NCBI GenBank assembly: GCA_035610365.1
Contig: CM069436.1
Span: 8,360,937-8,424,936 of the forward strand
Length of the DNA stretch: 64,000 bases
From: Aquatica leii
Taxonomy: Eukaryota > Arthropoda > Insecta > Coleoptera > Lampyridae
Direction of reading: 5' to 3'
The notes beneath the pieces were generated by a model. The model had not been told where the DNA came from and did no database searches. It saw nothing but the letters and a program-made list of their open reading frames with translations. Below are positions 22,440 through 34,779 of the stretch, piece by piece. Each line of letters begins with the position of its first letter. Position 1 is the stretch's first letter. Made by a program: the position numbers and the translations under genes.

Positions 22440-24187
22440 TTTAGGGGTAATTTGTAGCGTAGACAATGAAGATTAGCATATCTAAAGACGTATGCATTTT
22501 TTCAAAACTAAGAAACGTTATTAATATATTAGTACAAAATGGAGATTAATTTTGAAAGTAAAATGGTGCAAACAGTTAGGTTCAATATCTTAAAACCGTT
22601 TTCATCTGGATTGAGTACAGACAAGAATTTAAACTCAAGCTTTTTACAAGTTTTTTTGATTATTAGTTTGCTTAATTGCAATTTAATTAATTTTTAGTAT
22701 AATCAAATTCAGTTTGTATTTATAAGAAATGGTATTATTAAAATTTGACTTTCGATATATTTTATTAATTTAAAAAATTTAATACAAAACATGAATATTC
22801 TTTGTATAAATTCACTATCTTAAATAAAAGTTAATTTTCAAAGAAAACGTCGAATTATTAAAAATACTTCTTTAACGAAATTTTTAAAAGCGACAAAGGC
22901 GTGAAAATTTAATTTTTTTGTGACAGTTTAACAAAATTAAAAAATATATTAGTTTAAATATACGACAAAGAATGAATAACTTTAGAATTCAATTCAAATT
23001 CTTATTTTTGTGATGTATCAGCAGAATATAGAACATCATTCTTTTAGTTTAAAGTAAAATTATACTTTTAAAATGAAATAAGGTTTATAATTGTTAAACA
23101 TTATAGAAGTATTACAAAAGGAAATGAATACAAATTAATCTGAAAAGATAATTTTTTAACACTAATGTTAGGCAGGAAAAAAAAAGATAAAACAAACGTT
23201 ATGTTCTGCTATTATGCATATCAATTAGAGTCATTTTTTCTCTACCTACGATTATAGGTCGTTTACCTTTATTTTTACTTGTACAAAACGTAGTTATTTA
23301 TTTGTTTATTGTTATGCTCGACTTTTACGTAAAATAGCTACGTGGACTGATTGCTGAAATGTGAAGAATTTCATTACAGTTACTCTAAATAAATTTTGTT
23401 TTTAAATAAATATTACCCTCTTTTTCAAATTACATTTACCGTTAATCGCTTAATATTATTCTGCTACCTCATAATTTTCTTCGATTATTTAATTTGTATA
23501 CGTCGCTTACGTCTATGTAAAATTATACTTATTATTGCTTAAATTTTTTTTAATATTTTGTTCTATCCCAAACTAAAATTTTTATTAAAATTTTAAGTAT
23601 TTTTTTTAATATTTAGTAATCATTAGTATATTTTTACTTGAACTGTGAACGAGTAAATTGGCGTAATTATTTCTGTATGAACTTTACATTGAACATGCAT
23701 ATAAACGAGCTTCTCGGTTCGTTTGTACACATGACTATGAAAGCACTGGGGTAAGTTTAATTGTGATAGTTCGTACTCGTGAAGTTCTATTTCTATGAGC
23801 ATGATAAGTATTAATTTGTTTCTAAAACTGTGGTAATACGTTAAGTTATTTGCAAAATCTAATTAAATATTCCATCTTTAACAATTTTGGAAAATTCTAA
23901 AAATATGTTTTATACGTGAAAACATTTATTTATTATTATAGAGTATTTTTCTATGTGAAAAAAGTAAACGAGCTTTTACCTAAACTTTTTTTTTGAGTTA
24001 ATTTCAAATAAACCTAAAATCATATATAAAATATATACTGGTACTGAAAATTGATCAAGATGGAATCTTTTTCAGAAATTTTTCAACTGTTATTTTAGAA
24101 AATTTTTACAAGCTAAAATTAGTTATAAAATATGATATTTTTCTTTAAGTCAATCCACAATTATTTAAGTTATTTATTCTAAAACTA
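22440..24187. other. AT-rich stretch without a recognisable gene
   Basis: Very A/T-rich, with many homopolymer runs and no open frame of note. Nothing repeated or structured was seen before the hammerhead-like motif at 24188. Confidence 0.5.
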
Positions 24188-24216
24188 GTTTCAACAATTG
24201 ACATTGCCATCTTCAG
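24188..24216 (-). ncRNA. Hammerhead-ribozyme-like core motif, copy 1
   Basis: Minus strand: CTGAAGA, one extra T, a six-base stem GGCAAT/ATTGTT with a four-base loop, then GAAAC. CUGANGA and GAAA flanking stem II are the conserved hammerhead core. Stems I and III are not evident, and the extra U before stem II is non-canonical. Penelope-like elements are known to carry hammerhead motifs, which would be a plausible source. Confidence 0.35.
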
Positions 24217-24294
24217 TTAAACCAAAAGCAAATGAATTAACAAAAATAATTAAACATTGAAAATAGCTTACAAGTTTTATAAAAGTATAAAAAT

Positions 24295-25288
24295 TTAATG
24301 ACAAATGCCACTAAATTGTTTATTTTGCGAAAAATATGGCGCAAGTACTAATTGCCATCTGTTTCGTCTATAAAGACCTACATTTGTTTGAATTAAATAT
24401 GAACGTGGTTCATTACATTTACTATGAATAACTCCGTACTGTCGCAAATCGATAATCCATACTGAATCACCCACCCTAAGTTCTGACAAGTCTTTAACCT
24501 TATGTCTACTATTATAATTTCTTATCTGTCTATTTTTACAGCTATTTTTCCTCCTTCGGAAGGAAGAAGTATCAACAACCAAATTTAGCTTACTAGGTAA
24601 AAGCGGCAGGTGAGTCCTTAATTTCCTTGTCATCAGAAGTTCAGCTGGACTGAATCCTAGAGGAGTTGATCTATAGGCTAACAATGCCAAACATATGTCA
24701 TCACCCTTTTTCAACAGTTTTTTTGCTGTCTGAACTGCTCTTTCTAGACACCCGTTTGACTGCGAAAAGTAAGGACTACCTGTGACATGTATAAACCCAT
24801 AATCTTGAGAAAATTTTTTAAATTAACTTTGAAACTGTGAAACATTGTCCGACCTTACAACTTCAGGAATACCATACCTGGAAAACGTTTCCTTGAGCTT
24901 CAGAATTATCGAATGCTCAGTTAAGTTTGATAGTTCAAAGATTTCAAAAAACCCTTAAGGTTGGTAGTAAGGTAATAAATCTATTGGTAGTTTTGACTTT
25001 CCTGGCCAACCAGTGAGGGAATATTCTTTTAATTTACATAATACCGGGTCTTTATTCTGTTTGGAAATAATTTCTTCTAAGAAGTACTCTTTTACAGGAA
25101 GATTCTTTATAACAGAATTTACGAAAGCATTAACTTCCATAGTTAACTCTTCTTCAGCAGGAGTAGAGTTTTGGATTGGACCTCTAGACAGAGCGTCTGG
25201 AATAATAAGATTTTTCCCTGGTGTATACGTTATTTCATAATTATATCTCATCAACCGCATCCTAAACCTTTGTAGTCTTGGAGATAGG
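24295..25288 (-). pseudogene. Gypsy retrotransposon B, pol 3' part with internal deletion
   Basis: From 25260 downward, the RNase H end and linker read NYEITYTPGKNLIIPDALSRG. At about 24955 the text jumps straight to an integrase core fragment (FSRYGIPEVVRSDN, frame broken near 24815). The C-terminal region follows with LALLAYRSTPLGFSPAELL, LRVGDSVWIIDLRQYG and YRRNRWQL. The H2C2 finger and first part of the core are deleted. The element is different from gypsy A, judging by the integrase tail wording. Its upstream edge ends abruptly at the satellite array (25289). Confidence 0.75.
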
Positions 25289-28200
25289 TTTTTTCAATTT
25301 TTTACAGAGTTGTTTATAATTTTTTTTTAATTCTTTCACTAACTGTTTCTACAATGTTTTGCGATGATAAAAATGTAAAAAATAAAATTAGCACCTCTAC
25401 AAAAAAATTGAGATAAAAATTAATTTCCGACTGCATTCTTATAGAAACTTGGCTGTCGAGAAACTTTTTTCAATTTCATACAAAGTTGTCCATACAAATC
25501 TTTTACTAGTTGTTTTTGCAATATTCTACGACTCTAAAAATGTAAAAACTAGAATTAGCCTACTTTTTTAAATAATTGAGATAAAAATTAATTTCCGACT
25601 GCATTCTTATAGAAACTTGGCCGCCTAGGAAGTTTTTTTTAATTTTTTACAGAACTCTATATTTTTTTTAAATTCTTTTACTAATTGTTTTTACAATGTT
25701 TTGCCATGATAGAAATGTAAAGTTTTTTCAATGTTATACAAAGTTGTTCATACAAATATTTTACTAGTTGTTTTTACAACGTTCTACGATTACAAAAATG
25801 TAAAAAATAGAATTAGCACTCCTCAAAAAAATCCAGATAAAAATTCATTTCGAACGGCATTCTGATAGAAACTTAGCCGTCGAGAAAGTTTTTTAAGTTT
25901 CATACAAAGTTGTCCATACAAATCTTTTACTAGTTGTTTTTACAATACTCTACGATTATAAAAATGTAAAAAATAAAATTAGCACTCCTACAAAAAATTA
26001 AGATAAAAATTCATTTCCGACTGCATTCTTATACAAATTTGGTCGCCTAGCTAGTTTTTTCAATTTTTTACAGAGTTGTTAATCGTTTTTTTTAAATTCT
26101 TTTACTAATGGTTTCTACAATGTTTTGCGATGATAAAAATGTAAAAAATAGAATTAGCATCGTTTAAAAAAATTGAGATAAAAATTAATTTTCGACTGCA
26201 TTCTGATAGAAATTTGTTTGTCGAGAAAGTTTTTTCAATTTCATACAAAGTTGTCCATACAAATCTTTTACTAGTTGTTTTTACAATATTCTACGACTCT
26301 AAAAATGTAAAAACTAGAATTAGCACTCCTCAAATAAATCGAGATAAAAATTAATTTCCGACTGCATTCTTATAGAAACTTGGCCGTCTAGGAAGTTTTT
26401 TTAATTTAATACAATATTGTTCATATTTTTTAAAAAATTATTTTATTAGTTGTTTTTACAATGTTCTTTGATTATAAAAATGTAAAAATTAGAATTAGCA
26501 CCTCTTCAAAAAATTGAGGTAAAAATTAATTTCCGGCTGCATTCTTATAGAAACTTGACCGCCTAGGAAGTTTTTACAATTTTTTACAGAGTTTTCTATA
26601 ATTTTTTTTATTCTTTTACTAGTTGTATCTACAATGTTTTGCGATCATAAAAATGTAAAAAATATAATTAGCACTCCTCAAAAAAATCAAGATAAAAATT
26701 CATTTCGGACTGCATTCTGATAGAAACTTGGCTGTCGAAAAAGTTTTTTCAGTTTCATACAAAGTTGTTCATACAAATCTTTTACTAGTTGTTTTTAAAA
26801 TATTCTACGATTATAAAAATGTAAGATTAGAATTAGCACCCTTTCAAAAAATTGAGAAAAAAAATAATTTCCGACTGCATTCTTATAGAAACTTGGCCGC
26901 TAAGGAAGTTTTTACAATTTTTTGCAAAGTCCTTTATATATTTTTTAATTTTTTTTACTAATTGTTTCTACAATGTTTTATAATGATAAATATGTAAAAA
27001 ATAGAATTAGCCCCCTCAAAAAAAAATCGAGATAAAAATTAATTTCCGACTGCATTCTTATAGAAACTTGGCCGCCTAGGAAGTTTTTTCAATTTTTTAC
27101 AGAGTTCTTTATAATTTTTTTTTATTCTATTACTAATTGTTTCTACAATGTTTTATAATGATAAATATGTAAAAAAATAGAATTAGCCCCCTCAAAAAAA
27201 ATCGAGATAAAAATTCATTTCCGACTGCATTCTTATAGAAACTTGGCCGTCTAGGAGGTTTTTTTAATTTTATACAATATTGTTCATATTTTTTAAAAAA
27301 ATTATTTTACTAGCTGTTTTTACAATGTTCTTTGATTATAAAAATGTAAAAAATAGAATTAGCACTCCTCAAATAAATCGAGATAAAAATTAATTTTCGA
27401 CTGCATTCTGATAGAAATTTGTTTGTCGAGAAAGTTTTTTCAATTTCATACAAAGTTGTCCATACAAATCTTTTACTAGTTGTTTTTACAATATTCTACG
27501 ACTCTAAAAATGTAAAAACTAGAATTAGCCTACTTTTTTAAATAATTGAGATAAAAATTAATTTCCGACTGCATTCTTATAGAAACTTGACCGTCTACGA
27601 AGTTTTTTCAATTTTTTGCAGAGTTGTTTATAATTTCTTTTTAATTCTTTCACTACTGTTTCTACAATGTTTTGCGATGATAAAAATGTAAAAAATAAAA
27701 TTAGCACTCCTACAAAAAATTAAGATAAAAATTCATTTCGAACGGCATTCTGATAAAAACTTAGACGTCGAGAAAGTTTTTTCAGTTTCATACAAAGTTG
27801 TCCATACAAATCTTTTACTAGTTGTTTTTAAAATATTCTACGATTATAAAAATGTAAAATTAGAATTAGCACCCCTTCAAAAAATTGAGATAAAAATTAA
27901 TTTCCGACTGCATTCTTATAGAAACTTGGCCGCCTAGGAAGTTTTTACAATTGTTTACAAAGTCCTTTATATAATTTTTTAAATTTTTTTTATTAATTGT
28001 TTCTACAATGTTTTGCGATGATAAAAACGTAAAAATAGAATTAGCACCCCTCAAAAAAATTGAGCTAAAAATTCGTTTCCGACTGCATTATGATAGAAAC
28101 TTAGACGTCGAGAAAGGTTTTTCAGTTTCATACAAAGTTGTCCATACAAATCTTTTACTAGTTGTTTTTAAAATATGCTACGATTATAAAAATGTAAAAT

Positions 28201-31200
28201 TAGAATTAGCACCCCTTCAAAAAATTGAGATAAAAATTAATTTCCGACTGCCTTCTTATAGAAACTTGGCCGCTTAGGAAGTTTTTACAATTTTTTACAG
28301 AGTTTTCTATAATTTTTTTTATTCTTTTACTAGTTGTATCTACAATGTTTTGCGATCATAAAAATGTAAAAAATATAATTAGCACTCCTCAAAAAAATCA
28401 AGATAAAAATTCATTTCGGACTGCATTCTGATAGAAACTTGGCTGTCGAAAAAGTTTTTTCAGTTTCATACAAAGTTTTCCATACAAATATTTTACTAGT
28501 TGCTTTTACAATGTTCTACAATTATAAAAATGTAAAAATTAGAATTAGCACCTCTTCAAAAAATTGAGATAAAAATTAATTTCCGACTGCATTCTTATAG
28601 AAACTTGGCCGCCTAGGAAGTTTTTTCAATTTTTTACAGAGTTCTCTATAATTTTTTTTTATTCTTTTACTAATTGTTTCTACAATGTTTTGCGATGATA
28701 AAAATGTAAAAAATAGAATTAGCACTCCTCAAAAAAATCCAGATAAAAATTCATTTCCGACTGCATTCTGATAGAAACTTGACTGTCGAGAAAGTTTTTT
28801 CAATGTTATACAAAGTTGTCCATACAAATATTTTACTAGTAGTTTTCACAATGTTTTACGATTATAAAAATGTAAAAATTAGAATTAGCACCCCTTCAAA
28901 AAATTGAGATAAAAATTAATTTCCGAATGCATTCTTATAGAAACTTGGCGACCTAGAAAGTTTTTACAATTTTTTACAGAGGTGTTTATAATTGTCTTTT
29001 AAATTCTTTTACTAATTGTTTCTACAATATTTTAAGATGTAAAAAATGTAAAAAATAGAATTAGCACCCCTCAAAAAAATCTAGATAAAAATTCGTTTCC
29101 GACTGCATTCTGATAGTAACTTGGCCGCTTAGAAAGTTTTTTCAATTTTTTAAAGAGTTGTTTATACTTGTTTTTTTAAATTATTTTACTAGTTGGTTTT
29201 ACAATATTCTACGAGTATAAAAATGTAAGAGCTATGCATAACACTTCTTCAAAAAAATTGAGATAAAAATTAATTTCAGACTGCATTCTTATAGAAACTT
29301 CGCCGCTTAGAAAGTGTTTTTAATTTTTTACAGAGTTCTTTATATGTTTTTAAAACTTTTTTTACTAATTATTTCTACAATGTTTTGCGATCATAAAAAC
29401 GTAAAAAATAGAATTAGCACCCCTCAAAGAAATTGAGATAAAAATTAATTTCCGACTGCATTCTTATAGAAACTTGGCTGCCTAGAAAGTTTTTGCAATT
29501 GTTTACAGAAATGTTTATAATTGTTTTTTAAATTCTTTTACTAATTGTTTCTACAATATTTTAAGATGGTAAAAATGTAAAAAATAGAATTAGCACCCCT
29601 CAAAAAAATCTAGATAAAAATTCGTTTCCGACTGCATTCTGATAGTAACTTGGCCGCTTAGAAAGTTTTTTCAATTTTTTACAGAGGTGTTTATACTTGT
29701 TTTTTTAAATTATTGTACTAGTTGGTTTTACAATATTCTACGAGTATAAAAATGTAAGAGCTATGCATAACACTTCTTCAAAAAAATTGAGATAAAAATT
29801 AATTTCAGACTGCATTCTTATAGAAACTTGGCCGCTTAGAAAGTTTTTTTAATTTTTTACAGAGTTCTTTATATGTTTTTAAAACTTTTTTTACTAATTA
29901 TTTCTACAATGTTTTGCGATCATAAAAACGTAAAAAATCGAATTAGCACCCCTCAAAGAAATTGATTAAAATTAATTTCCGACTGCATTCTTATAGAAAC
30001 TTGGCCGCCTAGAAAGTTTTTGCAATTTTTTACAGAAATGTTTATAATTGTTTTTTAAATTCTTTTACTAATTGTTTCTACAATGTTTTAATATGTTAAA
30101 AATGTAAAAAATAGAATTAGCACCCTTCAAAAAAATCGAGATAAAAATTCGTTTCCGACCGCATTCTTATAGAAACTTGGCCGCTTAGGAAGTTTTTTTA
30201 ATTTTTTACACAGTTCTTTATATTTTTTTTAAATTCTTTTACTAATTATTTCTACAATGTTTTGCGATGATAAAAACGTAAAAAATAGAATTAGCACCCC
30301 TCAAAAAAGTCGAGATAAAAATTCATTTCCAGCTGTATTCGGATAGAAACTTGGCTGTCGAGAAAGTTTTTTCAATTTTTTACAGAGGTGTTTATAATTT
30401 TTTTTTAAATTTGTTTAAAGTTTGTTTTACAATATCCTACGAGTATAAAAATGTAAGAGCTATGCATAGCACTTCTTCAAAAAATTGAGATAAAAATTAA
30501 TTTCCGACTGCATTGTTATAGAAACTTGGCCGCCTAGGAAGTTTTTTTAATTTTTTACAGAATCTTTTATATTTTTTTTAATTCTTTTACTAATTGCTTC
30601 TACAATGTTTTGCGATGATAAAAACGTAAAAAGTAGAATTAGCACCCCTCAAAAAAATCGAGATAAAAATTCATTTCCGACTGCATTCTGATAGAAACTT
30701 GGCCTCCTAGTACGTTTTTTCAATTTTTTACAGAGGTGTTATAAATTGTTTTTTAAATTATTTTATTAGTTTGTTTTACAATATTCTACGAGTATAAAAA
30801 TGTAAAAGCTATGCATAGAACTTCTTTAAAAAATTGAGATAAAAATTAATTTCCGGCTGCATTTTTATAGAAACTTGACCGCCTAGGAAGTTTTTTAAAT
30901 TTTTTACAGAGTTCTTTATAATTTTTTTTGGTTCTTTTACTAATTGTTTCTACAATGTTTTACGATGATAAAAACGTAAAAAATAGAAGTAGCACCCTTT
31001 AAAATAATTGAGATAAAAATTAATTTCCGACTGCATTCTTTTAGAACCTTGTCCGCTTAAGAAGTTTTTTTAATTTTTTCCAGAGTTGTTTATAATTTTT
31101 TTATATTCTTTCACCAATTGTTTTTACAATGTTTTGCGATTATAAAAATAGAATTAGTACTTTTTAAAAAAGGCGAGATAAAAATCCATTTCCGACTGCA

Positions 31201-31250
31201 TTCTGATCGAAACTTGACTGCCGAGAAAGTTTTTTCAATTTTTTACAGAG
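25289..31250. repeat. Satellite array, 34 monomers of 165-178 bp
   Basis: About 6 kb of head-to-tail AT-rich monomers. Using the landmark CTGCATTC I place 34 units, from 25431 to 31196, with spacings of 165-178 bp except one of 256 bp near 25.6-25.85 kb (a chimeric unit). Two monomer types often alternate. One, about 175 bp, has CCGCCTAGGAAG and TTTTTACAGAG; the other, about 166 bp, has TGTCGAGAAAG and TTCATACAAAGTTGT. A third type with GAGCTATGCATA appears after 29.2 kb. Weak open frames inside are not genes. The length is close to one nucleosome repeat, as in many centromeric or pericentromeric satellites. Confidence 0.93.
28927..29983. repeat. Trimeric higher-order repeat in the satellite, ~529 bp
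   Basis: Monomer landmarks 28927, 29103 and 29281 recur at 29456, 29632 and 29810, an offset of exactly 529 bp for each. The two trimers are nearly identical, including the rare GAGCTATGCATA variant. This is a recent block duplication within the array. Confidence 0.85.
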
Positions 31251-31255
31251 TTAAA

Positions 31256-34200
31256 AATATCTCACTAAATATCAAGCCTGCTGCACTTCAATATTTTAAA
31301 ACTCTTAAAATTTGGAAAATAATCGAAAATTTTGTTTATTTAATTGAAAAATAATTATCTACCGTAGTTTTCGAATTGATTATTCTGGAAAAGTTGCTTA
31401 TAATAATTTGCACATAGTGCTGCAAATTTTTATTAAAAGTATTAACGTTTATTGCTACTGTAAAGCTTAATCTTTTTTTTGAACGTTTTGGTACATAATA
31501 TATGCTATGTTTGTATATATTATAAAATAACAATAAATTCATTTTTCTTTGTAATTAGAAAATAAAATTAATTTATATAGTACATTTACAGGCTATAATA
31601 AGTCGAATATAAAAATCGACTTGCAACTGGGAAAATGCAATAAACACGTTATACAAATAGAAATGTTTCGTACTAAACAGTGATATATTATTAATATACA
31701 TTTTTTTTATCGTCGACTATAAATCTAAAGGTTGTAAAAAAAAAAAACTTTAGTACCTTACTACAACCTCTTTATATTAAATTTATATCCATAATATATT
31801 TTATTTATTGATACATATCGGGTGTCAAATCAGAATTTTAGAAACGGTATTTGTTTTGACCCCTAAATCTGGAAATAACATTTTATTTCTTAATTTTTTG
31901 GATTATGTTAGTTTTTTTTGTTTGTGATTGGAGACCACAAGAAAGAAAATGCAATGGACGGGTGATTTAAAAAACGTCGAAAATAAATTTGGTTATCTTT
32001 ATACTAAAGCTCTAAGCTTATTGAGTCTCATTCAATTATCTCAAAAATTTTGATAGTGAAGCGTATGGGCCAAAAAGTCAGACGTCGTGGCAATTTCTAC
32101 GTACCAAACATTTTTTATTTTTTATATAATATATTACTTAATAAACTATATAGCGATTACATTTGATAATTACACCGCGCAATAAATGTTTAAATTTTTC
32201 TGTTAGCAAGAATATTTTTCTATTGTTAAAAGACTCGTTCCACATCGCACGACACTATAGTATTAATTTTTTTGTTTCAGAATTTTTGACGCGCCTGGGA
32301 AGCTGGATCTTATATCTGTAGTGAGAGATTATTTTCTTCAACGTAAGTTTTTTTAAATAGTTTTTTTATGTTAAATAACTTGTTTAATCCGAGTTATAAC
32401 ATTATTACAGTTATTCATTGATCGTTTTTTTTTTGCATTAAAATCTGTAAACGTTTAAAATTTTAGTCTAACTTAATTTTTTAAGTTAACACTTAAAGAG
32501 AAAGATGAATTACCTGCATATAAAAGTTAAAGCGTGTTACTGAAGGCTTTGCTGTAAAAAAGTTACGATTTGAAAAACGGCGAGTTAAATGAAAAGAGAC
32601 TGGAACTTAAACGTCAAAAACGCAATGAATATACCAATTCTAAAGTATGAATGTTTTTAAATTCTCTGTAGTTTTATTTTAATTGTGCCATAAAATATAC
32701 AATAAATGTTTCTAATTTAGATTCCGGAATCGTCTTCTGTTTTATGTACGTCGACATTGTTTTATTATTTATGAAAATCATAGTTGTAGCTTTTCTTTAA
32801 AAAAATCCAACGATATAAAAGAAAATTATTTTACGCCTTGAAAATCGACAAAGTTTTTGTGTAAAGGAAAGCTTTCGTAACTTTATTTATTTTAACACCC
32901 AACAAATTTGCACATAAAAGCGGGCAGAGACTTTTTTCTTTGGAATATTCTCATTTTTTTGTTTTGTTCGTTATTCAAGTAAAACTTTTTAAAAGTCTTT
33001 AGAATAAATTTTTGTTTTACTGAATGTATTCATAATATCAACGAATATCAGTACAAACAATGATTTACGAATTCAACGGTTCGGAATTTTAAACTCCATT
33101 TAATACGAGCACAACTTATTCTATTTACATTACATTATTCTTGTGCAAATTTCTCGAAACTTCTTCAGTATTTTTCCATTTTCTAACTATGTTCGTATGT
33201 ATTTTTCAATCTTCTACATACCTTTATATATTAAACAGTCTATCTTGTTTTTTATGCTTAGAAATTTCATTATTCTATATGATGATATATTTCTTTGTTT
33301 CTGTCCTTTTTTATTCTCTCTTTATATAGCCGTCTCTATTGGTATTCAGGTTCAAGCTCGCAAATTGTTCCAGAGGGAGCTAAGGCAAAAAGCTCTTTGA
33401 TGTAACAGCATAGAAATACATAAGTATCTTGTAGGGCTTTCAATACCTTCTTGTAATACATAAAACCTTCAATATTTTTGCTGTTTTATTATTACACTTA
33501 CGGGCGTGTGTGTGTATTTTGCTTGAACGAAGAAAAAACGGCACGTGGTGTTTGCGATGCAACTTCTTGACGTGTTTTATCTTTAATATACTAAAACGGT
33601 ACTCATTAGGAATCGGTTATCACGTAATATTACATACTGAAAGTTGTTTAAGGGGCAAAGCCTCTTTTGTTACACCACCCAAACGAAAACGATAAAGGCC
33701 TGAGTTACTGCAAATTGACTTCACAATCGAATATAACTTGTATCGCGTGTAGGTCTCTCTGATCGTGGTTTGCATTTTATTTGACTAATATTTCTCCCTA
33801 CTTTTGCTTTTTAGAACATTATTTTATAAAACAATCTACGATAAATGTAACTAAACGAGAAGGATTTTATCGAAAATAAAATGTTTGATGCCGATGTAAT
33901 AAAATGTTTGTTATATGTGACCGAACTTGCTATTAAGATGTCAATATCAGGGAATTTACAACACTGTTGTAATAAGTATTGCTAATTATTGCTATAACAT
34001 CAATTTAACGTCTACGGGCGTCATTTACACAAAAAAAACAAATCGAATTAAGCTCGCTTTTTGATTTTTTTTCCATCAAAATTAAATTACTTTTGTTACT
34101 TTGCTTCATCAAGGTTTAATTGAATTATTGTTGTAGGTTGCATATTTAAGCAGACCCGAGCGAAGTAAAAATGGTCAATGTGGGTTTTAAATAATTCAAT

Positions 34201-34779
34201 TGCTTACTTAATATATAACGTTCTTTGCAAAAATTCGTCATCTAAGACTGTGTTTTTTGTGTTGTATGTTGATGTTAAACTGAAAACCAATAACAAGTTT
34301 AATAACTGTATAATTGTTTATAACTTAATATTAGGTTTTCTACGAGTAACAGATAATTACGATATATTGTATGTTTATTTGCGATGAGGCAACGTTGTGC
34401 ATTGTGTTTGACAAATTTCATTTCCGTACAGGTTAAAGTAATTTCTCTACAAGTCAAAGCTATTACCGTATCGGATAATAAATTATAAAAGCATAATTTA
34501 AAAGACTTTATTATAAAATTTGGAAACGAAATCATTTATGGCCGTATGGATGCATTAGTTTCGACGGTACGTATAGAGTAAAAAAGTTTTTTGGTTTGTA
34601 AATTAGATATTTTATTTTATGTTTACAAACGTTGGTATTTAGGGTTGATTTTCTTGCAATCAAATGCAAATATATTTTAGACAAATTTCAAGGTAATTAG
34701 AATGTTATATGTGTGCAAAGAAAACAAAGACATGTAACGTTGGTGTAAAATGAATTATTCAATATTATTATAACAATAA
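31256..34779. other. Non-repeat AT-rich stretch with one exon candidate
   Basis: No transposon motif was seen between the satellite edge and gypsy C. Open frames at 33.1-33.4 kb and 34.2-34.4 kb are hydrophobic, low-complexity and probably random. The only suggestive piece is the splice-bounded segment at 32281-32342. Confidence 0.45.
32281..32342 (+). CDS. Candidate internal host exon, 62 bp
   Basis: A strong 3' splice site (T-rich tract ending TTTGTTTCAG at 32280) is followed by 62 bases and a consensus donor GTAAGT at 32343. One frame is fully open and reads IFDAPGKLDLISVVRDYFLQ with one extra base at each end, so both introns would be in phase 1 and the exon is symmetric. The peptide has balanced composition unlike the surrounding noise and is locally the most GC-rich segment. 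I do not recognise the protein. No partner exon was found. Confidence 0.38.

Noticed and set aside
25400..31250. Open frames of 60-90 codons inside the satellite, for example at 28008-28277
   Set aside because: They recur as frame accidents of the ~172-bp monomer and have low-complexity Lys/Asn/Phe composition, with no start or splice context.
31138..31354. Open frame spanning the right satellite edge
   Set aside because: Half of it is satellite monomer and the rest AT-rich flank; it is a chance fusion.
33141..33400. Hydrophobic open frames that look like membrane proteins
   Set aside because: T-rich DNA yields Phe/Leu/Ile-rich translations by chance. Two overlapping frames are open at once, which argues for composition and not coding.
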